Shown here in pieces: positions 7,534 through 15,202 of a stretch of DNA of 39,470 bases. Position 1 is the first letter of the stretch. Every line of letters begins with the position of its first letter. This DNA comes from Pseudarthrobacter oxydans (GTDB lineage: Bacteria > Actinomycetota > Actinomycetes > Actinomycetales > Micrococcaceae). The stretch spans positions 1 through 39,470 of the forward strand of contig NZ_JABTYH010000039.1 in NCBI RefSeq assembly GCF_013314975.1, in the 5' to 3' direction. The translations under genes and the position numbers were made by a program. The notes beneath the pieces were generated by a model. The model was not told where the DNA came from. It saw only the letters and a program-made list of their open reading frames with translations, and did not search any database.

Positions 7534-8636
7534 GCCCGGAACACCTCCGCCGGGTCGATGCGGGACAGCCGGCGGACCGGCAGCAGCGAGGCCGCCACGG
7601 CCATGACCAGGGTGACGCCGAGGATCCAGGCGGCGTCCAGCCACCGGATTTCCGTGATGAACTCCGGGACATAGCTTCCCGCGGCCGCGCTGACGGCCAG
7701 GGCCAGGGCCGCGCCGACGACATACCCGAGCACGGCGGCGGTGACGGCCTGTTCGATTACGACGGTGTAGAGCTGGCGGTTGCTCACCCCGATGGCCTTC
7801 AGGACCCCGTACTCGCGTGCCTTTTCAATGGTTGAGGTGAAAATGGTCAGTCCGATCACCGTCATGCCCACGGCGATCCCGATCAGCAACAGGACCAGGA
7901 TGATCGGCAGGAACGTGTCACGGACGATGTTCGTGTTGTTCTCCACGAACCGGTCCTTGCTGATCGCATCGACCGCCGGGTCCGCTTCGATCCGGGACAC
8001 CACCGCGGCCGGGTCCGCCCCGTTCTTCACGGTGACGAGGAAGAAATTGGTGGCGCCAGGCAGCTGGAGGATGCTTTCGGCGTCCTCTTTGGTCGCGAAC
8101 GCGAAGGAGAAGCTGAGGATGTAGCCGCCCTCGGAATAGCCGGCGACCTTCAGTTCCCTGCCGGCGACCGGGATGGTGTCCCCGATCCGGATGTCCTGGC
8201 TGCGCCCGACGACCCGGTCGATGATGATTTCGCCCTTGCCGGGGACGGACTTGCCCTCCACCACCCGGGCCGGGGCGCCGACGTTGTTCTCCGTGTCGTC
8301 GGCGATGACGTAGAGGTTGATGTCCTTGCCGTTGTGCGCGAACGCGACCCGCCGGCCGCTGAACGGTTTGGCGCTGCCGACCCCATCCACCCCGGCGAGG
8401 AAGTCCCGGACGGTCAGGGGCAGCACGGACGGGGTGTGGAACATGTCCGTCGCACCGGTCTGGGTGATCCAGTAATCGGCCGGGACGGTGCGGATGTATT
8501 CGCCGATCTTGTTGCTCCAGCCCTGGTACAGGCCCTGGATGCTCAGGATCAGCAGCACGCTGAAGGCGACCCCGCCGACGCTGATCAGCAGCCGGGTCTT
8601 TTCCTGGACCAGGTTTTTTATTGCCAGGAAGAGCAT
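7530..8636 (-). CDS. FtsX-like ABC transporter permease (DevC/MacB type)
   Basis: The 368-residue protein has one N-terminal membrane helix (about 15-35), a large extracytoplasmic domain (about 40-240) and three C-terminal helices of the FtsX domain (about 245-355). It ends with the conserved RRLSRIDPAEVFRA. This topology fits mechanotransmission ABC systems, which move lipids, lipoproteins, peptides or, in DevBCA-like complexes, glycolipids. The partner ATPase overlaps its stop by four bases. No periplasmic adaptor gene lies nearby, as expected in a monoderm cell. Substrate unknown; its place in a copper-inducible operon suggests cell-envelope maintenance under copper stress. Confidence 0.9.
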   Translation of the reverse strand: MLFLAIKNLVQEKTRLLISVGGVAFSVLLILSIQGLYQGWSNKIGEYIRTVPADYWITQTGATDMFHTPSVLPLTVRDFLAGVDGVGSAKPFSGRRVAFAHNGKDINLYVIADDTENNVGAPARVVEGKSVPGKGEIIIDRVVGRSQDIRIGDTIPVAGRELKVAGYSEGGYILSFSFAFATKEDAESILQLPGATNFFLVTVKNGADPAAVVSRIEADPAVDAISKDRFVENNTNIVRDTFLPIILVLLLIGIAVGMTVIGLTIFTSTIEKAREYGVLKAIGVSNRQLYTVVIEQAVTAAVLGYVVGAALALAVSAAAGSYVPEFITEIRWLDAAWILGVTLVMAVAASLLPVRRLSRIDPAEVFRA

Positions 8637-8673
8637 CGCGCCACTTCCCGGGGTGCCTGGGCCCGCCCGGGCA

Positions 8674-9348
8674 TTACAGCCCCTCCTGCGGTGTCCGCCC
8701 TCCAGTGCCGGCGGTCCGCCGTCCTATCCGGGGGACGAAGCCGGGGACCTGGCGCCGGTATGCGGCGTACTCTTCACCGAACTCGGCCTCCATCATCCGT
8801 TCTTCCTTCCGGGCCAGGCGCAGGTACACGATGACCAGGACCGGGAACATCACCAGGGTCAGCAGGGTGGGCCACTGCAGCAGGAATCCGGCCATGATCG
8901 TCAAAAACCCTACGTACTGCGGATGCCGCACCCGGCCGTAAGGGCCCGTGACCGCGAGGCGGTGGTCCCGTTGGGCCGCGAAGAGGACCTGCCAGGACCG
9001 GTAGAGCAGGAAGAATCCGGCTGCGATCAGCACGTTGCTGAGCAGATGCAGCGGACTTAGGTGCGGATCGCCCTGCCAGCCGGTCAGGTCTTGCCACAAA
9101 TGGCCGGTGTTGTGGTTCAGCAGGTCACCGCCCGGGATCCGGTTCCCCAGCCAGCCCGACAGCAGATAGATGGTCAGCGGAAAACCGTACATCTCCGTGA
9201 ACAGCGCCACGATGAACGCGGAGAAACCGCCCAGGGCGCGCCAGTCCAGCCTGGTCCGGGGCCGGACGAAACTGAACGCGAAGATGATGAACACCGCCGA
9301 ATTGATGATCACCAGCCCCCACAGGTCATACCCGTAGTCAGTGGACAT
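8674..9348 (-). CDS. Isoprenylcysteine carboxyl methyltransferase/NnrU-like integral membrane protein
   Basis: The 224-residue protein has about five membrane helices and a conserved C-terminal region, TGPYGRVRHPQYVGFL then ARKEERMMEAEFGEEYAAYRRQVP. This pattern defines the ICMT/PEMT-like methyltransferase family: an RHPxY motif followed by an E-rich segment. Such enzymes use S-adenosylmethionine, but bacterial members near metal-resistance genes have no proven substrate. ATG 9348 is chosen because a longer frame would cover the DUF2933 gene; the two genes then overlap by 11 bases. It is the second gene of the leftward operon. Its repeated association with DUF2933 genes in actinobacteria is recalled from memory, not checked. 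Confidence 0.82.
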   Translation of the reverse strand: MSTDYGYDLWGLVIINSAVFIIFAFSFVRPRTRLDWRALGGFSAFIVALFTEMYGFPLTIYLLSGWLGNRIPGGDLLNHNTGHLWQDLTGWQGDPHLSPLHLLSNVLIAAGFFLLYRSWQVLFAAQRDHRLAVTGPYGRVRHPQYVGFLTIMAGFLLQWPTLLTLVMFPVLVIVYLRLARKEERMMEAEFGEEYAAYRRQVPGFVPRIGRRTAGTGGRTPQEGL

Positions 9349-9616
9349 GGCCGCCACCCCCGCCGGGGGCTTCCTGCCCGCCGTGCCCCTGATGCGTGGA
9401 GCTGCCGTGCCCGCCATGTCCGCCGTGCCCGCCATGCATGAACAAATGCATGGACAACATCAGCACCACCCACAGGTACGGCAACGCGTCCAGGATATGG
9501 AGCCAATGGTTCGTAACCAGGTACACGGCGGCCACCGCGATCAGGACCGTAAGCAGTCCCTGCGTCCAGGGCCCGGGCCGGATACGCCCCGGAGCGGGAA
9601 GATGTTGCATGCTCAT
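9338..9616 (-). CDS. DUF2933-like small His-rich membrane protein
   Basis: The 92-residue protein has two hydrophobic helices (about 17-35 and 42-57) followed by MHLFMHGGHGGHGGHG and a Gly/His-rich tail ending GGGGGHVH. The MHLFMH-(GGH)n arrangement is what I know from DUF2933 proteins found in metal-resistance clusters. The repeated His residues could bind copper at the membrane surface; that is inferred. The start ATG 9616 lies two codons before a second Met; longer starts upstream read through the regulatory region and are rejected. It is the first gene of a leftward operon of six genes (DUF2933, methyltransferase, permease, ATPase, LOG, EamA). The operon faces away from the CopZ-like gene across a shared region with a CsoR-type operator. 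Confidence 0.78.
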   Translation of the reverse strand: MSMQHLPAPGRIRPGPWTQGLLTVLIAVAAVYLVTNHWLHILDALPYLWVVLMLSMHLFMHGGHGGHGGHGSSTHQGHGGQEAPGGGGGHVH

Positions 9617-9710
9617 GCCCCCAAGTGTTGTGCCCGTTGACCCGGCCCGGTAGTGCCTAACGTCCCCGTCCCGGCCCGCTACCCGGTACCTGCGAATGAG
9701 CCGCAAACCC

Positions 9711-9739
9711 TTGCCAAACATACCCCTAGGGGGTATATT
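9711..9739 (+). promoter_or_regulatory. Second CsoR-type operator in the promoter of the CopZ-like gene
   Basis: A -35 box TTGCCA (9711-9716) and a -10 box TATATT (9734-9739) are separated by 17 bases holding the palindrome ATACCCCTAGGGGGTAT (9720-9736). The bases ATACCCCTAGGGGGTATAT are identical to those before copA when each is read toward its gene. The site is about 100 bases from the start of the divergent DUF2933 gene. It may also govern that operon, although no clear leftward promoter is visible. Confidence 0.82.
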
Positions 9740-9837
9740 TGTGGTGTTGCCAGTGACGTGGTTTGTCCAGGCCCAGGCCGTCACATCCGTTCAACCGCAA
9801 CATCCCCTTTCCTATCCCTGCTTGAAGGAAAACTGAC

Positions 9838-10182
9838 ATGTGCGGAACATCTGAATCACGGACCCAACTGCCCCTGGCCTCCACGGCCCAGCAGGGCTGC
9901 AGCTGTTGCTCCCCGGCCGCGGACACGCACCCGGCCGCTGCCGCCGATCAGCGGCCGGCAGCCCAGGGTTCCAATGCCCAGTACGCCGTGGAGGGGCTGA
10001 CCTGCGGGCATTGTGTCCGGACCGTTGAGCAGGCCGTCTCCGGGGTAGCCGGAGTCGAGTCTGCATCGGTGGACCTGGTGCCCGGCGGCACGTCGCGGCT
10101 GACCGTCACCGGCACCGCGGACCGGGAGGCGCTGGCTGCGGCGGTCAGCTCCTCCGGCTACGTCCTGGTCGGCGCGAACTAG
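9838..10182 (+). CDS. CopZ-like copper chaperone with a Cys-rich N-terminal extension
   Basis: The 114-residue protein ends in a complete heavy-metal-associated domain (about 48-113) with the Cu(I) motif GLTCGHC (Cys56 and Cys59) and the expected TVEQAVSGVAGVESASVDL helix-strand pattern. Before it is a 47-residue extension with Cys2 and the cluster CSCC (21-24), absent from ordinary 68-residue CopZ. Family knowledge: CopZ carries Cu(I) to the exporting ATPase and to CsoR. Since the CopA here lacks CxxC in its own N-terminal domain, this chaperone may supply that function. RBS GAAGGA lies at 9824-9829. The promoter carries the CsoR-type operator, so it should be induced with copA. Confidence 0.9.
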   Translation: MCGTSESRTQLPLASTAQQGCSCCSPAADTHPAAAADQRPAAQGSNAQYAVEGLTCGHCVRTVEQAVSGVAGVESASVDLVPGGTSRLTVTGTADREALAAAVSSSGYVLVGAN

Positions 10183-10209
10183 CCCCGCACCGGATCCCCC
10201 GGGCCCTGA

Positions 10210-10635
10210 TTAGTGGCCCGGGTGATCGGTGTGGTCAGCAGTGGGCGCCGGGGAAGGTGTCGTGTCCCCTCCGGCGCCGCTGATGGCCGGGCCGATGACG
10301 AACGCGGACAGGGAGAACATGGCTGCGAAGACCAGCAAACCCACGGCCGGGGCGACCCAGCTGCCGAACCGCCGGTAAAGGCGGATCAGCATGGGTGCGG
10401 ACGCCAGCAGCCCGAGCGCTCCGAACAGTGCCGTGCCGCCGGATCCTGCCACGACCGCGGTTCCTGCCAGCAGCCCGATGTGGTGCAGGACGTGCGGGAG
10501 GAGCCCCATGACCAGGCCGACCGCGCCGACGACCGTGTGCCACAGGCTCTGAAGCTTGTTCCGGAACGAACGTCCCGGAACCGTCCCGCTGCGGGGACCG
10601 GCGGGTGGATGCAGGTGGGCGTGCTCACCGGTCAC
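10210..10635 (-). CDS. Hypothetical membrane protein with His-rich C-terminus
   Basis: The protein of about 141 residues has a polar N-terminus with several His, three or four hydrophobic segments (about 30-125) and the tail DHTDHPGH. I know no function for it. The start is uncertain: GTG 10635 gives a sensible N-terminus, but the upstream purine stretch is weak, and longer frames only read into the universal stress gene. It follows that gene with a gap of about 50 bases and may be co-transcribed with it. The His residues at both ends and the setting suggest a metal-related membrane protein. Confidence 0.6.
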   Translation of the reverse strand: MTGEHAHLHPPAGPRSGTVPGRSFRNKLQSLWHTVVGAVGLVMGLLPHVLHHIGLLAGTAVVAGSGGTALFGALGLLASAPMLIRLYRRFGSWVAPAVGLLVFAAMFSLSAFVIGPAISGAGGDTTPSPAPTADHTDHPGH

Positions 10636-10684
10636 GGCCAGGTACTTTCGCCGTTCCGGTGGCCCGTGGGGCCCGGGCGGTCGA

Positions 10685-11137
10685 TCATTCCCCACCGTCG
10701 GCGCGGGTCCGGGTCCGGACCACCAGGACCGGGCAGGGAGCGTGATGAAGGATCTGCGTGGACACCGAACCCAGCAGCATTCCGGTGAATCCGCCCAGGC
10801 CGCGGGAGCCCACGACCAGGAGGTCGGCGTCCTCGGCCGCCCGGAGCAGCACGTCGGCGGGGTGGCCCTGGACGACGTCACCGGTCACCGTGACCCCTTC
10901 GCTGTCCACGCGCTGCAGCGTCTCGTTCTGGAGGCGGCGGGCGGCCTCCGGGAAGACATCCGGGTTCCGGATCAGCCCCTCCATCCCGACGGTGACCGGC
11001 GGGAACTGCCAGGCGGTCACGGCGCGGACCCGGCCGTGGCGCAGCCGCGCTTCCGCAACAGCCCATTCCAGTGCCAGGCGCGCCGGGGCGGAGCCGTCCA
11101 CCCCGGCAACAATCCTGAATTCTTCATCGCCGCCCAT
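10685..11137 (-). CDS. Universal stress protein (UspA family)
   Basis: The 150-residue protein is one full Usp domain: the strand IVAGVDGS at the start and the ATP-binding loop VVGSRGLGGFTGMLLGSVS (about 107-125), which fits G-2x-G-9x-G(S/T). It ends in the strand CPVLVV. ATP-binding Usp proteins in actinobacteria accumulate under hypoxia and other stress; here it travels with copper genes in the transposon. A candidate DevR/DosR-type box lies 72-89 bases upstream. The start is ATG 11137, directly preceding GGDEEFRIVAGVD. Confidence 0.93.
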   Translation of the reverse strand: MGGDEEFRIVAGVDGSAPARLALEWAVAEARLRHGRVRAVTAWQFPPVTVGMEGLIRNPDVFPEAARRLQNETLQRVDSEGVTVTGDVVQGHPADVLLRAAEDADLLVVGSRGLGGFTGMLLGSVSTQILHHAPCPVLVVRTRTRADGGE

Positions 11138-11208
11138 GACATGCAGCCCTCCGCGTGGTCGTTCACTGCTGTTGTCCCTCAGTGTGTTCCGCGCCTGTTT
11201 TTCGCCGC

Positions 11209-11226
11209 AAGGGCCTTAGTTCCCGG
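11209..11226 (-). promoter_or_regulatory. Possible DevR/DosR-like box upstream of usp
   Basis: The bases AAGGGCCTTAGTTCCCGG form an imperfect palindrome (GGGCC...TTCCC). It resembles the 20-bp box bound by the hypoxia regulator DevR of mycobacteria (GGGAC-N-GGCCC type). DevR targets often are universal stress genes. The match is by eye only. Confidence 0.35.
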
Positions 11227-11346
11227 TCTATGGGTCCGGCCCCGTGGTTGAAACCGAATCCGGTGCAGGTTCGTTGTACCGGGAGGTGCCTGCCACAGGC
11301 CCGGTAATCTTGGACAAAAGCCCGCACGGAAGGAAGGAGGAACCTC

Positions 11347-11817
11347 ATGACTGCACCTGAACATCGCACCGCAATGACGTTCCTTCGCCGCGCGGGTCTC
11401 CTGGGTGCCGTTCTGGCGCTCATTGCCGGGATTTTCGGCATGCACGTCCTGACGACCAGTCACGCGCTGCATTCGTCCGCTATGGCGGCAGCGGCGGGCA
11501 GCGCCCAGCACGAATCCTCCGGCGCCGGTCATACCGAACACCTTCCGGCCGTCTCCACCCCGGACATGCCGGAGGCTCAGGGCGGGTCAGCTCTGGATGC
11601 TGTGCAGTGCTCGGACTCGGGCAACTGCACCAGCATGCACGCCATGACTGCTGCCTGCACCCCGTCGGCGAAGTCCGGTTCCCTGGCCGCACCGCTGCCT
11701 GGGACCTGGGTGATCGCCAGGAGCTCCATCACGGGGGCCCTGACCGATACCGGTGCGGCCTGGTCCTATCGTCCCGGGAGTCCTTCGCCGGGTGAGCTCT
11801 GCATCAGCCGGACGTAA
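11347..11817 (+). CDS. DUF6153-like secreted or membrane-anchored protein
   Basis: The 156-residue protein has an N-terminal hydrophobic segment (about 16-35) with AGIFGMHVL. A His/Met-containing stretch follows, then CSDSGNCTSMHAMTAAC around residues 92-109. Short proteins with this GMH start and a later Cys/Met/His patch are what I recall as DUF6153, common beside DUF305 genes in actinobacteria. The patch could bind Cu outside the membrane; this is inferred. RBS AAGGAGG lies just before ATG 11347. It precedes the DUF305 lipoprotein gene by about 140 bases on the same strand. Confidence 0.68.
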   Translation: MTAPEHRTAMTFLRRAGLLGAVLALIAGIFGMHVLTTSHALHSSAMAAAAGSAQHESSGAGHTEHLPAVSTPDMPEAQGGSALDAVQCSDSGNCTSMHAMTAACTPSAKSGSLAAPLPGTWVIARSSITGALTDTGAAWSYRPGSPSPGELCISRT

Positions 11818-11960
11818 AACACCGGCCCTGCGCTGTGACCTGACCAGCGCTTAGCAGCCCGGGTGCCGGCCCGTTCGAGCCGTGCCCGGCGCATCACCGA
11901 TGCACATTCACCCACCATGGCGCCAACGCGCCCGCTGATGTCTTGAAGGACCCGAAAAAC

Positions 11961-12599
11961 ATGATGAACAAGAAATTCCTTGCCCTTTCCACCACCGCCG
12001 TCGCCGCAGCACTCGCCCTGGCCGGCTGCTCCACCGGCACCGGATCCACCGCCCCCTCCAGCTCCGCCGCAGCCGGCAACTCGATGCCGGGTATGGATCA
12101 CGGCAGTTCGGGGATGATGTCCAGCAGCTCACCGGCCGCCTCGGCCGATCACAACGCGGCCGACACCATGTTCGCCCAGGGAATGATCCCGCACCACGAA
12201 CAGGCCGTCGAAATGAGCGAGATGATGCTGCAGAAAAAGGACATTCCCGCAGCGGTCACCGACCTCGCGACCAGGATCAAGGCGGCCCAGGCCCCGGAAA
12301 TCGACACCATGACGGGCTGGCTGAAAAGCTGGAACGAATCCGCCACCATGGGCGCCGGCCATAGCATGGACGGCATGATGGGCGACGATGACCTCAAGAA
12401 GCTCGACGCCGCCCAGGGCACCGAAGCGGCCAAGCTCTTCCTGACCCAGATGATCGCCCACCACGAAGGCGCCATCATGATGGCCAAAACCGAAACCGCC
12501 CAGGGCCAAAACGCCGACGCGATCAAGCTCAGCAAGAACATCGTGACCGCGCAGGAAGCCGAAATCCAGGAAATGAAGAACTTGCTGGCCACCCTCTAA
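11961..12599 (+). CDS. DUF305-domain lipoprotein (putative copper-binding)
   Basis: The 212-residue protein has a lipoprotein signal with lipobox LAGC (Cys23), a Ser-rich linker with PGMDHGSSGMM, and then a DUF305 domain. That domain has two halves, each with a MIPHHEQAV or MIAHHEGAIMM motif (about 72-80 and 160-170). DUF305 proteins are ferritin-like helical bundles associated with copper and silver resistance; the HH and Met residues are the likely metal ligands. ATG 11961 is preceded at ten bases by GAAGGA; a TTG farther up is a poorer start. It should sit on the outer face of the membrane. A very strong hairpin follows the stop. Confidence 0.9.
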   Translation: MMNKKFLALSTTAVAAALALAGCSTGTGSTAPSSSAAAGNSMPGMDHGSSGMMSSSSPAASADHNAADTMFAQGMIPHHEQAVEMSEMMLQKKDIPAAVTDLATRIKAAQAPEIDTMTGWLKSWNESATMGAGHSMDGMMGDDDLKKLDAAQGTEAAKLFLTQMIAHHEGAIMMAKTETAQGQNADAIKLSKNIVTAQEAEIQEMKNLLATL

Positions 12600-12609
12600 A
12601 CCAGCACAC

Positions 12610-12653
12610 GGCCGGTGGCGCCGGCCCCTCCCCGGGGGCCGGCGCCACCGGCC
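12610..12653. terminator. Perfect 19-bp hairpin between the DUF305 and sialidase-like genes
   Basis: The arms 12610-12628 and 12635-12653 are perfectly complementary over 19 bp with a six-base loop, almost all G and C. No T run follows. It may be a transcription terminator of the kind tolerated in high-GC actinobacteria, or a stabilising or attenuating structure between two co-oriented genes. Confidence 0.7.
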
Positions 12654-12694
12654 GCACCACGCCACCTGGCCCCCTCTCGTTTCTTGGAGTCCCC

Positions 12695-13591
12695 ATGCCC
12701 CTGCGCCCATTAACCCGCCACCGCTTAAACCGCCCCCGTTCAGCGGCCGCCGCCGCAACAGCCGCGCTGATGCTCACGCTGTCCGCCTGCGCCCCGGGAA
12801 CAACCTCCGGGACTTCCGGTACCGGCCCGTCCACTGCCGCCGCCGAGGTCCCCAGCTCCCACGTTCACGGCCTGAGCGTGGACCGTGAAACCGACCAGGT
12901 GCTGCTCGCCACCCACGAAGGCCTGTTCGACGTCACCCAGTCTCCCGCAACCAAAATTGGCGGCACCAACGACCTCATGGGATTCACCGCGGCCGCGGAC
13001 CACGGGGTGTTCTATGCCTCCGGACACCCTGGCCCCGGCTCCGATCTACCCAACCCGCTCGGCCTGATCAAGTCCGTGGACGGCGGCAAAACCTGGGAAC
13101 AGCTCTCCCGCCAGGGCGAATCAGACTTCCACGCCCTGACCACTTCCCGGTCCGGGATCATCGCGTATGACGGGACGCTGCGGATCAGTCCCGACGGCAT
13201 GACCTGGTCCGACGTTGCAACCGGCTTCGTTCCCGCCGTCCTGGCCGGCACGCCGGAAACGGACACCGTTCTGGCCACGGCCCGGGAAGGGCTCCAACGT
13301 TCGACCGATGGCGGCAAAACCTGGCAACGGGTCACCACCGCACCGATCCTCCAGTTCGCAGCCTTCGCCAGCGGCACTGACGTCATCGGTGTCGAGCCAG
13401 ACGGCACGGTCCATCAGTCAGCCGACGCCGGAACTACCTGGACCCGCGCGGGCCGCATCCAGGGCAGGGTCCAGGCGATCACCGCAGTGAAAGGAGCAGA
13501 AAAAAAGCCTTGGATCTGGGCCGCCACTACCGACGGTCTGGTCACATCCACCGACGGAGGGGCGACCTTCCGCCCGGCCGACGCAGCCTGA
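12695..13591 (+). CDS. Exo-sialidase/F510_1955-like BNR-repeat lipoprotein
   Basis: The 298-residue protein has a signal peptide with lipobox LSAC (Cys32) and then beta-propeller repeats with Asp-box motifs: SVDGGKTWEQL, SPDGMTWSDV, STDGGKTWQRV, SADAGTTWTRA and STDGGATFRP. Such BNR repeats occur in sialidases and photosystem assembly factors. The small exported form next to DUF305 and copper genes is often called F510_1955-type glycosylhydrolase, with no proven activity. A start His (SSHVHGLSV) opens the propeller. RBS TTGGAG precedes ATG 12695. It is the last plus-strand gene of the copper set and converges with the cupredoxin gene. Confidence 0.82.
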   Translation: MPLRPLTRHRLNRPRSAAAAATAALMLTLSACAPGTTSGTSGTGPSTAAAEVPSSHVHGLSVDRETDQVLLATHEGLFDVTQSPATKIGGTNDLMGFTAAADHGVFYASGHPGPGSDLPNPLGLIKSVDGGKTWEQLSRQGESDFHALTTSRSGIIAYDGTLRISPDGMTWSDVATGFVPAVLAGTPETDTVLATAREGLQRSTDGGKTWQRVTTAPILQFAAFASGTDVIGVEPDGTVHQSADAGTTWTRAGRIQGRVQAITAVKGAEKKPWIWAATTDGLVTSTDGGATFRPADAA

Positions 13592-13621
13592 CCCCTGCTG
13601 GCCCGGCGGGTCGTCACCGGT

Positions 13622-14191
13622 TCAGGTGACGGTGAGCTCGGTGTGCATCCCCGCCCAGTAATGCCCCGGGAGGTTGCAGAAGAGTTCATACCGCCCGGGT
13701 GGCAGGTCAAGCGTGACCCATCCGCTCGTGGACGGCAGGACCCCCTCGCCTTGGCCGTCGGCGCAGGTAGTGGACGCTTCGCCCAGGCTGCCGTCCTCGT
13801 CGACTCTTCCGTCCCGGCCCACCGGGCGGGTTCCTGGGGTCTGGGTGCCTGCCAGGGGGACGACCAGCATTTCATGGGGAATAGTGCCGGCGTTGGTGAC
13901 CAGGAAGGACACTTTGCCGTGGACCACGGTGGCCCGGTCCGCGGTCAGGCGCATGCCGCCGCGCATCATCCCGGGGCCGCCCATCATGCGCCCGGCCCTA
14001 TCGGTGGTGGTGATGTTCACGACCGTTCCGGCGAAGCTCGGCGCCGCACAGCGGGTGGTGCCGGGATTCCCTGCTCCGCCCGGATTCGGGCCAGCGCCGA
14101 GCAGTGCGATCCCCGTCATGGACAACGCGGCCAGCAGTACGGTCGCGATAACCCCGATCAGGGTCTGCGTGCTGCGGGAGAGTGTCTTCAC
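13622..14191 (-). CDS. Membrane-anchored cupredoxin (sulfocyanin/plastocyanin-like)
   Basis: The 189-residue protein has one N-terminal membrane anchor (about 10-32) and a cupredoxin domain. The type-1 copper ligands are visible: His106 in TIPHEMLVV, and Cys172, His177 and Met182 in FCNLPGHYWAGMH. A Met/Gly-rich loop (MMGGPGMMRGGM, 69-80) may give further Cu binding. Such proteins carry electrons or buffer copper outside the cell membrane. It overlaps the end of the SHOCT gene by ATGA, so the two are translated together. No copper oxidase gene is present in the island. Confidence 0.9.
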   Translation of the reverse strand: MKTLSRSTQTLIGVIATVLLAALSMTGIALLGAGPNPGGAGNPGTTRCAAPSFAGTVVNITTTDRAGRMMGGPGMMRGGMRLTADRATVVHGKVSFLVTNAGTIPHEMLVVPLAGTQTPGTRPVGRDGRVDEDGSLGEASTTCADGQGEGVLPSTSGWVTLDLPPGRYELFCNLPGHYWAGMHTELTVT

Positions 14192-14439
14192 GGCTTGCGT
14201 CGGAGGGCAGCCCGGCGTTCATTCAGCTCGTTCGCGTCGATTTCCCCCCGCGCGAAACGTTCGTTCAGGATCCGCTCAGCCTCATCGTGAGCAGACCTGT
14301 AGTATCCCCCGTGCCCCTGGCGTCCGCCGCGGACCAGAAGAATCACGACCGTCACCACACCGCCCCAGAACAGCAGCATCATCAGGGCCATGAAAATCCA
14401 ACCGCCCACACCCCAGTCGCCGTACCATCCGTACATCAT
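14188..14439 (-). CDS. Small SHOCT-domain membrane protein
   Basis: The 83-residue protein has one or two membrane helices (about 12-37) with aromatic Tyr/Trp residues at the start (MMYGWYGDWG). It ends in a SHOCT motif, AERILNERFARGEIDANELNERRAAL (about 54-79). SHOCT is a short C-terminal oligomerisation motif of unknown detailed role, frequent in small proteins next to DUF305 and cupredoxin genes. Its stop overlaps the start of the cupredoxin gene by four bases. No operator like the CsoR site is visible upstream in 14440-14555. Confidence 0.85.
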   Translation of the reverse strand: MMYGWYGDWGVGGWIFMALMMLLFWGGVVTVVILLVRGGRQGHGGYYRSAHDEAERILNERFARGEIDANELNERRAALRRKP

Positions 14440-14555
14440 CCCCGGACCCGCCCCTTCAATCGCTGCCGCAGTTGCTTACAGCCTTGCGCGGTCGGCGCCC
14501 TGCGCAACAGAGCCGTTAGTCACCGAATCCTTGGCCACCGGCCGGAGTCCGCATG

Positions 14556-15170
14556 TCACTTGGCGTGGAGAAGCTTGTGGCCATCCGGGCGCAACTCTCC
14601 GGTGGGTGAGACGTGGCGGTAAAGGGTCTGACGGGTGATGCCGAGTTCGTCGCAGAGCTCGCTGACTTTGGTGCCGGGTTTCCCCATGGACGCCATGGCG
14701 AGCCTCAGCTTCGCGGGAGTCATCTTGTAGGGGCGGCCACCGCTGCGGCCGCGGGCCCGGGCAGAAGCGAGGCCAGCGATGGTGCGTTCGGAGATGAGCT
14801 CGCGTTCGAATTCGGCCAGGGCAGCGAAGATTCCGAAAACAAGCTTGCCTGACGCCGTCGTGGTGTCGATGGCCGCTCCCTGCCCGGTCAGGACTTTCAA
14901 CCCGATGCCGCGTTCGGTCAGGTCGTGGACGATGTTGACCAAGTGGCGCAGATCCCGCCCGAGCCGGTCAAGCTTCCACACAACCAGGGTGTCCCCGTGC
15001 CGTAAGGCTTTGATGCATGCCGCGAGCTGGGGTCGGTTGTCTTTCTTGCCGGACGCCATGTCTTCATAGAGCGAGCCGGTGTCGATGCCAGCGGCCAGAA
15101 GCGCGTCGCGCTGCAGGTCGGTGGTCTGGGAGCCATCCGCCTTGGAGACCCGCATGTACCCAACCAACAT
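14556..15170 (-). CDS. tniR: Serine resolvase of the transposon (TniR)
   Basis: This 204-residue protein begins MLVGYMRVSKADGSQ, with catalytic Ser9, and has the resolvase blocks KLDRLGRDLRHLVNIV and FAALAEFERELISERT. The C-terminal helix-turn-helix is KVSELCDELGITRQTLYRHV. In Tn5053-like elements TniR resolves the cointegrate formed by TniABQ at a res site between tniR and tniQ. Both the position and the inverted repeat at 15203-15254 fit. ATG 15170 is chosen, with GGGGGAG upstream; an 18-residue longer frame has no family sequence. It is transcribed in the same direction as tniA, tniB and tniQ. Confidence 0.93.
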   Translation of the reverse strand: MLVGYMRVSKADGSQTTDLQRDALLAAGIDTGSLYEDMASGKKDNRPQLAACIKALRHGDTLVVWKLDRLGRDLRHLVNIVHDLTERGIGLKVLTGQGAAIDTTTASGKLVFGIFAALAEFERELISERTIAGLASARARGRSGGRPYKMTPAKLRLAMASMGKPGTKVSELCDELGITRQTLYRHVSPTGELRPDGHKLLHAK

Positions 15171-15202
15171 GGCCCACTCCCCCAAGTCATTTATACGTTC
15201 GT

